Of a DNA stretch of 7,162 bases, positions 1 to 5,519 are shown piece by piece. Within the stretch, counting starts at the first letter, position 1. Each line of letters begins with the position of its first letter. Made by a program: the position numbers and the translations under genes. The stretch comes from Pseudomonadota bacterium (lineage in GTDB: Bacteria; Desulfobacterota; Syntrophia; Syntrophales; JADFWA01). The stretch lies in contig JAUVKS010000094.1 in NCBI GenBank assembly GCA_030596145.1, positions 1-7,162 on the forward strand, written 5' to 3'. Under the pieces are notes generated by a model that saw nothing but the letters and a program-made list of their open reading frames with translations, was not told the DNA's origin and made no database searches.

Positions 1-295
1 CCCGAACGGCATGCTCCCTTCGATTAAACAGCTTGCAGCCTCTTTTGAGGGATTATTTATCGTGGAGGACTGGCATAACTACGGTCCGAATTATGACAAG
101 ACACTCATGGCATGGTTTGAAAACTTCAATAAGCACTGGAACAGGCTCAAGTACAGCTATGACGATCGCTTTTATCGTATGTGGAAGTACTACCTGCTTT
201 CCTGTGCTGGGTCGTTCCGAGCACGTATGAATCAGTTATGGCAGATAGTGCTTTCTAAGAAAGGCGTGAAAGGCGGCTATTACGCTTCACGGTAG
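1..295 (+). CDS. cfa: Cyclopropane-fatty-acyl-phospholipid synthase, C-terminal end (5' truncated by window)
   Basis: This is the 3' part of a gene that enters from the left; the reading frame is already open at base 2 (P-N-G-M...), so the ATG at 11 is internal and not the start. About 97 residues are visible, against roughly 380-400 for the family. The enzyme adds a methylene group from S-adenosylmethionine to double bonds of membrane phospholipid acyl chains. Family signatures seen here are EDWHNYG (its His matches the active-site histidine near the bicarbonate site of E. coli Cfa), YDKTLMAW, RFYRMWKYYLL, CAGSFRAR and QLWQIVLSKKG. The last two form the typical C-terminus. The E. coli-like FRARDIQLWQ is FRARMNQLWQ here. 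The gene ends in tandem stops TAG TAG (293-298) and converges on the - strand operon. The family assignment is secure; whether it is Cfa itself or a closely related mycolic-acid or unsaturated-fatty-acid methyltransferase cannot be settled from this fragment. Confidence 0.9.
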   Translation, partial: PNGMLPSIKQLAASFEGLFIVEDWHNYGPNYDKTLMAWFENFNKHWNRLKYSYDDRFYRMWKYYLLSCAGSFRARMNQLWQIVLSKKGVKGGYYASR

Positions 296-304
296 TAGAC
301 AAAA

Positions 305-425
305 GGCACAAAGTACCCAAGGCACAGAAGCCCACCCGCCTCACTTAAGGCGAAGCCGATGGCGGGTAGGCACAAAGAAAGAAAAGCAGAATAGCTTTAT
401 TAGTTTAGTTGGCTTACTTTGTGTC
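305..425. repeat. Convergent intergenic gap with degenerate 8-base repeats in inverted orientation
   Basis: Between the cfa stop and the 3' end of the - strand operon, GGCACAAAGTA (305-315) is matched in inverted orientation by TACTTTGTGTC (415-425), 10 of 11 bases. The left part has an 8-base rhythm: GGCACAAA, GTACCCAA, GGCACAGA (305-328), and GGCACAAA recurs as GGCACAAAG at 369-377. No open reading frame of interest lies here. The same CACAAAG-type words occur in the divergent intergenic region at 3845-4005, so I read this as a degenerate member or remnant of the same dispersed repeat type. Its function is unknown. Confidence 0.5.
332..370. repeat. Palindromic stem-loop ACCCGCC/GGCGGGT
   Basis: ACCCGCC (334-340) pairs with GGCGGGT (361-367) around a 20-base loop. 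The stem can be lengthened by CC/GG across a bulged A (332-333 with 369-370). An alternative inner pairing GCCT/AGGC (338-341 with 348-351) competes with it. There is no T-run on either side, so an intrinsic terminator is not supported. It sits between convergent genes, where such repetitive extragenic palindromes are often found. Role unknown. Confidence 0.5.
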
Positions 426-436
426 TCTTAAAATGG

Positions 437-456
437 ATTCCCGTTTCTATGGGAAT
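437..456. repeat. Short palindrome ATTCCC-(8)-GGGAAT
   Basis: A 6-base perfect stem, ATTCCC (437-442) with GGGAAT (451-456), encloses an 8-base loop. It lies 26 bases beyond the stop codon of the - strand operon. The wording resembles the GGATTCCC...GGGAATGAC type of dispersed bacterial repeat. Read on the - strand it is followed by a short TTTT, so a weak terminator for the - strand operon is possible, but the stem is too short to claim it. Confidence 0.4.
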
Positions 457-481
457 GACAGGGAAATCAAACCCATAACAT

Positions 482-1234
482 TCAACTCCTGCCCTCTATA
501 ATCCGGCTTGCCCTTTTCAGATCATCAGGTGTATTTATCCCCATAGCTTCAGCAGGATCATCGGCCATAAAAGACCTTGCGATATATCCTCTCTTGCGGG
601 CAATCTCGATAATATCAGTCAAATAATACTCCCCCTGGACATTTTTGTTGCCGATATCCCCCACGGCTTCGAAAAGAAAACTGCTTTCCACACAGTATAT
701 GCCTGTATTTATTTCCCTTATCTTTTTTTCCTCTAAGGTGGCATCGCGCTCCTCAACAATTTTCAGGACATCTCCTTCCCTTCCCTTCACAACCCTCCCA
801 TAACCGGATGGAACATCCAGCACGGTGGTTAAAACTGTAACTGTCGCATCTTCTGAAAAATAATGACCCAACAGTGCCCTCACGGTAGAAGGCATAAGGA
901 GGGGCACATCACCACACAGAATCAATACCGTCCCATCAAAATCGAGGAACTCATCCCTCGCCTGAAGGACGGCATGGCCGGTTCCCAATTGCTCCTTCTG
1001 CTCAACAAAAATCAGTTCTTTATCTTTAATGTTCCCCTTTACCAGTTCTGCCTGATGCCCGACTATAACCACTATTTTTTCTGACCCAACCTCCCTAGCC
1101 ACAGCAACCGGATAGGTCAACATCGGCCTCCCACAGAGGGGATGGAGAACCTTCACCAGAGAAGATTTCATTCGGGTACCCTTGCCGGCGGCAAGGATAA
1201 TGGTTGAAAATCTGCCTTTCTTTTTTTTAACCAT
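482..1234 (-). CDS. Stand-alone GlmU-type N-terminal uridylyltransferase (sugar-1-phosphate nucleotidyltransferase)
   Basis: The product has 250 residues and aligns over its whole length with the N-terminal pyrophosphorylase half of GlmU, which makes UDP-N-acetylglucosamine from UTP and GlcNAc-1-phosphate in the cytoplasm. Visible motifs are LAAGKGTRM (14-22, nucleotide-binding loop), KVLHPLCGRPM (28-38), QLGTGHA (82-88), GDVPL (108-112, metal-ligand Asp109), GYGRV (144-148), EERDAT (161-166), EINTGIY (174-180), GEYYLTDII (201-209) and GIN (232-234, second metal ligand Asn234). All expected catalytic positions are present. The Pro usually preceding the KVL lysine is Val27. The left-handed beta-helix acetyltransferase half (about 200 residues in full GlmU) is absent, and the downstream 186 bases do not encode it. 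Start choice: ATG at 1234 lies 5 bases after AAAGGAG (1246-1240) and overlaps the preceding stop by one base (TGATG). A TTG one codon earlier would leave only 2 bases to the Shine-Dalgarno. It is the last gene of the operon. The exact sugar substrate is inferred, not shown. Confidence 0.88.
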   Translation of the reverse strand: MVKKKKGRFSTIILAAGKGTRMKSSLVKVLHPLCGRPMLTYPVAVAREVGSEKIVVIVGHQAELVKGNIKDKELIFVEQKEQLGTGHAVLQARDEFLDFDGTVLILCGDVPLLMPSTVRALLGHYFSEDATVTVLTTVLDVPSGYGRVVKGREGDVLKIVEERDATLEEKKIREINTGIYCVESSFLFEAVGDIGNKNVQGEYYLTDIIEIARKRGYIARSFMADDPAEAMGINTPDDLKRASRIIEGRS

Positions 1235-2562
1235 CAATGCTCCTTTAAATTCGCTGCCTTTTGTTTCTGGCTACGATGCCCTGCGTCGGAACTAGTGGCC
1301 GACAATATAACCAACACTTCTTTTATGGATTTCATGTCGGCATTCTCAATAACGAAATGGACATTACCCAGCCTTAAGGTCTCGCTTCTTTTAGGAATCT
1401 TCCCCATCTTATGCAGCAAGAATCCTCCAAGAGTCTCATAGTCCCCCGCGGGAATCTCCAGGGATATAATTTCCCGGAGGCGGTCTATTCTTATTTGCGC
1501 ATCAAAGAGATATTTTCGGGGACCGACTCTTTTATACGATTTCTCCTCCTTATCGTACTCATCCTCAATTTCACCTACTATTTCTTCCAGTATGTCCTCG
1601 ATAGTCACTATACCCACAGCGCCACCATACTCATCAACAACAATCGCCATTTGTTCACCGCTTCTTTGCAGTTCAAGGAGAAGCTCACTGGCCGGTTTTG
1701 TTTCCGGCACATAAAGAACGGTCGGCCTGAGGCAGGATGATATCTGATCATCTTCAGATATCCCGCCCCGTCCGTGCAGGGCTCTTAAAAGGTCAAAACA
1801 ATGAAGTATGCCTGTGATATTGTATGTCCTGTCACGATAAACGGGAATACGGGAGAACCCTTTTTCTTCAGTCAAGACAGCAGCCTCTCCGAGAGTGGCA
1901 TTTTCCTGCAAGGCGGTCACATTGGACAGGGGAACCATGATCCGGCTGACGCTCACTTCAGAAAAACCGAGTATCCGCTGTATCATTTCCTTTTCTGAAC
2001 TCCGGATATCACTTTCATCTCTTTCTTTTCTGAGAAGAAATTTCAAGCCATCCCTGGTAATATACGGGGAACGGGTACCGCCTTTTCCTCCCGTAAAGAT
2101 ATAGACCGCACCTCTGGATATCCTTGAAATAACAAATACCACCGGATAAAGCGCCCATGAAGCGGCCCATATAAACCACGAAACCCTGAGGGCAACGAAT
2201 TCCGCATGCTGCTGAAATATACTTTTGGGAATTACCTCACCCACCACCAAGACGAGTGGAATCATAACAACAGCGGAAACAAACTCACCACGAACAGCGC
2301 CGAACATTGACATAAACATTGACGTCGCGATAACCGTACTGGTAACGACACATATATTTGATCCGGTTGATGTCGCGGCCATAAGCCACTCCGGTCTATC
2401 CAGGAGTTTCAGGGCAAGCTTGGCCGATCGTGAACCGGCCCTCGCCTTTTGCCTTATTCTGTTTATATCAGAGGCCACAAGTGCCAGCTCCCCCCCCGAA
2501 AACAGACCTTCCAGGCAGAGACAAACAAATATCACAAAAACCGAAAAGAGATTATTCCCCAT
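1234..2562 (-). CDS. CNNM/CorC-family membrane protein 2 (DUF21, CBS pair, CorC_HlyC domain)
   Basis: The protein has 442 residues. A DUF21 transmembrane domain (about 1-165) has hydrophobic stretches near 5-22, 60-86, 95-112 and 125-150. A CBS pair follows (about 200-335: SRIMVPLSNV, FSRIPVYRD, ITGILHCFDLL, MAIVVDEYGGAVGIVTIEDILEE cut short here), and a C-terminal CorC_HlyC domain spans about 345-420 (DYETLGGFLLHKMGKIP). The family is related to eukaryotic CNNM and bacterial CorB/CorC/YfjD proteins, implicated in Mg2+ efflux and resistance; the older 'hemolysin' label is misleading. Compared with protein 1 the cation-site region is altered: the usual GNxxVNVA of helix 2 reads GSNICVVT (67-74), so one conserved Asn is lost, while GEVIPK (108-113) is kept. 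The tail after about residue 422 is polar and rich in Lys, Ser and Ala. GAGG (2572-2569) stands 6 bases before the ATG. The first 11 bases overlap the end of CNNM protein 1. Transport activity is inferred; a sensory or regulatory role is possible. Confidence 0.9.
   Translation of the reverse strand: MGNNLFSVFVIFVCLCLEGLFSGGELALVASDINRIRQKARAGSRSAKLALKLLDRPEWLMAATSTGSNICVVTSTVIATSMFMSMFGAVRGEFVSAVVMIPLVLVVGEVIPKSIFQQHAEFVALRVSWFIWAASWALYPVVFVISRISRGAVYIFTGGKGGTRSPYITRDGLKFLLRKERDESDIRSSEKEMIQRILGFSEVSVSRIMVPLSNVTALQENATLGEAAVLTEEKGFSRIPVYRDRTYNITGILHCFDLLRALHGRGGISEDDQISSCLRPTVLYVPETKPASELLLELQRSGEQMAIVVDEYGGAVGIVTIEDILEEIVGEIEDEYDKEEKSYKRVGPRKYLFDAQIRIDRLREIISLEIPAGDYETLGGFLLHKMGKIPKRSETLRLGNVHFVIENADMKSIKEVLVILSATSSDAGHRSQKQKAANLKEH
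1240..1246 (-). promoter_or_regulatory. Shine-Dalgarno AAAGGAG deciding the uridylyltransferase start
   Basis: On the - strand AAAGGAG (1246-1240) is followed by five bases and then ATG at 1234. It lies within the last codons of the upstream CNNM gene, so the uridylyltransferase is probably translated by coupling. This spacing favours ATG 1234 over TTG 1237. Confidence 0.75.
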
Positions 2563-3820
2563 CTTTAACCTCTTTTTTCACTACTTTTATTTTTAATATC
2601 CTTGCCCCGCTCATTTTTTCCACAGTAAAGGTATAATCATTAAAAGAAACCTCCTCACCCCTTACGGGCAGCTCCCCGAAGAGGTGAAAAACAAATCCGC
2701 CCACTGTGTCAAAATCTTCCGAGGGAATGGTTGTACCAGTAAGGTCATTCAAATCATCTACCGGCATCATCCCGGAAATCAGAAGTGTTTTTTCATCTAT
2801 CCTATGATATAAATCCTCTATGATATCATACTCATCATAGATATCACCGAAAAGGCTTTCCAGGATGTCCTCCATAGTCACAATACCCGCCACACCACCA
2901 TATTCATCCACCACTATCGCCATATGTATCTTTCTTGCCTGAAAATCACCAAGGAGGCTATCGGCTCTTTTTTCCAGCGGGACAAAATATGGCTTTCTTA
3001 ATAATGTTTCGACTCCGGCTGCCGTTTCCTTTCTCGCTGTCAAAGACAGGAGATCCTTGGCATAGAGAATCCCAATGATATCATCATTATCGTCACCATA
3101 TATCGGTATTCTTGAATATCGGGCGCCGATTATCTTCTTTTCCATACTCTTTATATTCATGGAGATAGGCAGGCAGAACATATCCACCCTGGGGGTCATC
3201 ACATCCGACACCCGAGTCTCGCCAAGTTCAAATACCCTGTCAATCAGGTCCCTCTGGGACTCCTCCAGCACCCCGTCCTTGTGACCGACATCAACCAGCG
3301 TCTTGAATTCATCCTCCATCAAGGCGTCACCCCTTTTGGAATCTCCCCTCCCGAAAAGATTTACAAACCAGCCGGATATACGCTCCAATACCCATATAAC
3401 GGGTCGCGCGATCCTGGAAAAGACCGTCAAAGGAAGTGAGACACAAGAAGCAAACCGTATGGGATGAATTATGGCAAAAGTCTTGGGCATGGTCTCCCCG
3501 AAGATGAGGAGCGAAGGCGTCACAACGGCTACCGCCACCCACCTGCCCTCTCTTCCCAGAAAGTGAATGAAAATGGCCGCCGCCACAACGGAGATGGCAA
3601 CATTGACGGACTCGTTGCCCACAAGTATGGTTACAAGCAATCTCCTGGGATACTCCAGAAGCCTCTGGACATAGGACAAAAACCGGGACTCTTCCTCCTT
3701 CATCTTGTGGAGATGAAGTGAGGTAAGGGAAAACAGCGATGCCTCGGAACCGGAAAAGAATCCGGAAAGGATAAAAAGAAAACCTAATAGAATAAACCTT
3801 AATGTAATGTGTGGGTCCAA
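2552..3820 (-). CDS. CNNM/CorC-family membrane protein 1 (DUF21, CBS pair, CorC_HlyC domain)
   Basis: The protein has 422 residues and typical family architecture. The DUF21 membrane domain (about 1-155) contains SGSEASLFSL (23-32), GNESVNVAIS (68-77) and FGETMPK (107-113), which together match the conserved polar positions of the cation site. The CBS pair (about 190-330) contains VSDVMTPRVD (204-213), YSRIPIYGD (235-243), IIGILYAKDLL (248-258) and AIVVDEYGGVAGIVTMEDIL (301-320). The CorC_HlyC domain (about 340-415) contains DFDTVGGFVFHLFGELP (369-385). A role in Mg2+ or other divalent-cation export or homeostasis in the inner membrane is inferred from the family. It is first in the - strand operon and overlaps the next gene by 11 bases. 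The start is weak: TTG at 3820 puts the N-terminus exactly where family members begin, but no Shine-Dalgarno precedes it and no ATG or GTG lies between it and the upstream in-frame stop. The protein call is firm; the exact start is not. Confidence 0.9.
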   Translation of the reverse strand: MDPHITLRFILLGFLFILSGFFSGSEASLFSLTSLHLHKMKEEESRFLSYVQRLLEYPRRLLVTILVGNESVNVAISVVAAAIFIHFLGREGRWVAVAVVTPSLLIFGETMPKTFAIIHPIRFASCVSLPLTVFSRIARPVIWVLERISGWFVNLFGRGDSKRGDALMEDEFKTLVDVGHKDGVLEESQRDLIDRVFELGETRVSDVMTPRVDMFCLPISMNIKSMEKKIIGARYSRIPIYGDDNDDIIGILYAKDLLSLTARKETAAGVETLLRKPYFVPLEKRADSLLGDFQARKIHMAIVVDEYGGVAGIVTMEDILESLFGDIYDEYDIIEDLYHRIDEKTLLISGMMPVDDLNDLTGTTIPSEDFDTVGGFVFHLFGELPVRGEEVSFNDYTFTVEKMSGARILKIKVVKKEVKDGE

Positions 3821-3844
3821 TTGATATACTATTTTGAAATTAAG

Positions 3845-4005
3845 AGTTTTTCAGCCACTAAGTCACAAAGTCACCAATTATTGCTTCACCCCGATAGTAG
3901 ATGATTGATACTGGACAAAATTTCACCTGCGGAAAATCTCAGGTATACAACACCTCATTCCTTCTTCGTGCCTTGGTGCCTTTGTGACTCAGTGGCTGAA
4001 TAACT
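3845..4005. repeat. MITE-like inverted-repeat element with 8-base internal periodicity
   Basis: Arms 3845-3877 and 3973-4005 are inverted copies of each other, 30 of 33 bases matching, around a 95-base spacer. Within the arms the sequence steps every 8 bases: on the right arm CCTTGGTG, CCTTTGTG, ACTCAGTG (3971-3994); the left arm shows CTAAGTCA, CAAAGTCA (3858-3873). AAATTA occurs just outside both ends (3837-3842 and 4009-4014), which may be a 6-base target-site duplication or chance in AT-rich DNA. The spacer has no gene. It separates the CNNM promoter region from the purD promoter and could act on either as a transcript hairpin. No transposase is present. Confidence 0.7.
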
Positions 4006-4070
4006 GTCAAATTATCCTTATTCCCACAAAAAGTCAACATGATAGACTCCAAATGTTAGAGAAAGACCAT

Positions 4071-4099
4071 TTGACTCACAGGCCGTTTTCCGATATATC
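4071..4099 (+). promoter_or_regulatory. Possible sigma70-type promoter for purD-purH
   Basis: TTGACT (4071-4076, five of six matches to the -35 consensus) is followed after 17 bases by TATATC (4094-4099, four of six matches to the -10). Transcription would start near 4106 and leave a leader of about 80 bases before purD. Only the pattern supports it. It lies outside the inverted-repeat element, so purD transcription need not depend on that element. Confidence 0.4.
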
Positions 4100-4170
4100 C
4101 CTTAGACTCAAAATTCAAAATTCGCTCTCAGAATCCTATTTTCGGATTTCTCAATATTTCGGTTTTAAAC

Positions 4171-4179
4171 AAGGAGGTG
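4171..4179 (+). promoter_or_regulatory. Strong Shine-Dalgarno AAGGAGGTG fixing the purD start
   Basis: AAGGAGGTG is a near-complete complement to the 16S rRNA 3' end; its GGAGG core (4173-4177) sits 7 bases before ATG 4185. It decides the purD start at 4185 rather than the in-frame ATG at 3984, and the conserved family N-terminus (VLLIGNGAREHA) begins right after it. Confidence 0.85.
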
Positions 4180-4184
4180 TGAAT

Positions 4185-5519
4185 ATGTCCAATGTGCTTT
4201 TAATCGGAAACGGCGCACGGGAACATGCAATCGCTGAGGCAGTTTTGCGATCAAAGCGTGAACCCAGGCTTTTTTCCTATATGAAATCGAACAACCCCGG
4301 CATAGCATTACTCTCTGAGGAAGCCGTGATCGGGGATTATAGTAACTTTGAAAACATAAAAAAGTTCGCAAAAGAGTGCAATATTGATTTTGCGATCATC
4401 GGTCCGGAAGACCCCCTGGACAACGGTGTTGTCGATTTCCTGCAAGAACTAAATATACCATGTGTCGGGCCGACAAAAAGTCTGGCCAGGCTGGAAACCT
4501 CAAAATCATTTACCAGAGATCTGGTGAAAAAATACAACATACCCGGAAATCCGAAATTTGAAACCTTTTCCTCCATGGAGGGAATAAGTGATTTTCTTGA
4601 TGAATTGGAGGAAGCTGTTATAAAACCTGACGGCCTGACAGGTGGGAAAGGGGTCTGGGTACAGGGAGATCATTTTCAGACGAAAGAAGAGGCGCTGGAA
4701 TATTGCAGGAAAATTTTAGCAGAGCATTCATCGGTTATCATAGATGAAAAGCTGGAAGGGGAGGAGTTCTCACTGCAGTGCCTGTGCGACGGTAAGACGG
4801 TTGTTGCGACACCTCCCGTACAGGACCACAAGAGAAGATTTATTGACGACAAAGGACCGAACACAGGGGGCATGGGCTCTTATTCCTCCGAAGATCACTC
4901 ATTGCCCTTCATGAGCCTCGATGACGCGGCGGAAGGTCTGGCCATAACACAGAAAGTGGCGGAGGCGATTTATAAAGAAACCGGGGAATATTACAAGGGA
5001 GTTATGTACGGTGGATTTATCATCACAAAAAATGGAGTCAAATTGCTGGAATACAACGCACGGTTCGGAGATCCCGAAGCGATGAATACCCTGCCTCTCC
5101 TGAAGACCGATTTTATCGATATCTGCAATGCGATTATTGAAGGAACACTCGGCAGCATCCCCATTGAATTTGAGAAAAAGGCTACCGTATGCAAGTATAT
5201 CGTCCCCAAGGGTTACGGTCTGCCGCAGGATCACCCCGACGCAAAATCAACCTCATCAAAAATTGAGGTCGGTGATGTGGGGGCGGCGAAGCTATACTAT
5301 GCATCCGTTGACAAAAGGGAAGACGGGCTGTATATGTCCACATCAAGGGCAATCGGAGTTGTCGGGATAGCAGACAACTTGGATGCGGCAGAGCAGATTG
5401 CGGAAAAGGCCATATCGGCCATAAAGGGACCTGTAGCCCATAGACCCGACATCGGCACAAGAGAGCTTATAGAAAAAAGAATACAGCACATGCAGGAAAT
5501 AAAAGGAGTAGAGAGTTAA
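4185..5519 (+). CDS. purD: Phosphoribosylamine--glycine ligase (GAR synthetase), archaeal-type sequence
   Basis: The 444-residue product joins phosphoribosylamine and glycine using ATP to give glycinamide ribonucleotide, the second step of de novo purine synthesis, in the cytoplasm. The N-terminal domain has GNGAREHAIAEA (8-19) and IIGPEDPL (71-78). The ATP-grasp fold has KPDGLTGGKGV (147-157), QDHKRRF (213-219), GPNTGGMGSYS (224-234) and the metal-binding LEYNARFGDPEA (288-299, Glu289 and Asn291). The C-terminal domain has VCKYIVPKGYG (335-345). Length is slightly above the usual bacterial 420-430. Several blocks look like archaeal PurD rather than the common bacterial form: SYMKSNNPGI (31-40), ARLETSKSFTR (101-111), KPDGLTGGKG instead of KADGLAAGKG, and EYNARFGDPEAMN instead of EFNCRFGDPE. 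I infer an archaeal-type lineage, perhaps acquired by transfer; the opposite direction is not excluded. It starts at ATG 4185 behind a strong Shine-Dalgarno and is coupled to purH by a TAATG overlap. Confidence 0.95.
   Translation: MSNVLLIGNGAREHAIAEAVLRSKREPRLFSYMKSNNPGIALLSEEAVIGDYSNFENIKKFAKECNIDFAIIGPEDPLDNGVVDFLQELNIPCVGPTKSLARLETSKSFTRDLVKKYNIPGNPKFETFSSMEGISDFLDELEEAVIKPDGLTGGKGVWVQGDHFQTKEEALEYCRKILAEHSSVIIDEKLEGEEFSLQCLCDGKTVVATPPVQDHKRRFIDDKGPNTGGMGSYSSEDHSLPFMSLDDAAEGLAITQKVAEAIYKETGEYYKGVMYGGFIITKNGVKLLEYNARFGDPEAMNTLPLLKTDFIDICNAIIEGTLGSIPIEFEKKATVCKYIVPKGYGLPQDHPDAKSTSSKIEVGDVGAAKLYYASVDKREDGLYMSTSRAIGVVGIADNLDAAEQIAEKAISAIKGPVAHRPDIGTRELIEKRIQHMQEIKGVES

Larger units (their letters stand above)
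3821..4184. other. Divergent intergenic region between the CNNM and purine operons
   Basis: These 364 bases separate the two divergent operons. The left half is taken up by an inverted-repeat element (3845-4005). The right half (4006-4184) contains a possible purD promoter (4071-4099) and the purD Shine-Dalgarno. I see no conserved purine-riboswitch core. The reading frame of purD stays open upstream to 3984, but this part has no family similarity, overlaps the repeat arm and lacks a convincing ribosome binding site, so I treat it as non-coding. Confidence 0.7.

Noticed and set aside
332..370. Intrinsic terminator for cfa or the - strand operon
   Set aside because: The stem-loop has a long loop and no T-run on either strand.
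296..481. Remains of the missing GlmU acetyltransferase half
   Set aside because: The gap is only 186 bases and filled with palindromes; no hexapeptide-repeat-like translation is seen.
1235..1237. TTG at 1237 as start of the uridylyltransferase
   Set aside because: It would sit only 2 bases from AGGAG; the ATG one codon later has ideal 5-base spacing and a TGATG junction.
2225..2596. Open reading frame of 123 codons on the + strand opposite the CNNM genes
   Set aside because: Low-complexity, Thr/Ser/Pro-rich translation typical of the antisense of a membrane-protein gene; the - strand protein is clearly the real one.
3845..4005. CRISPR array or tandem direct repeats
   Set aside because: The two arms are inverted, not direct; there are only two copies and no set of equal-length spacers.
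3984..4184. In-frame upstream extension of purD adding 67 residues from an ATG at 3984
   Set aside because: It begins inside the right arm of the inverted repeat, has no ribosome-binding site and no family similarity, whereas ATG 4185 has an AAGGAGGTG ahead of it and starts exactly at the conserved N-terminus.
4899..5234. Open reading frame of 111 codons on the - strand inside purD
   Set aside because: Antisense shadow of conserved purD coding sequence, without its own signals.
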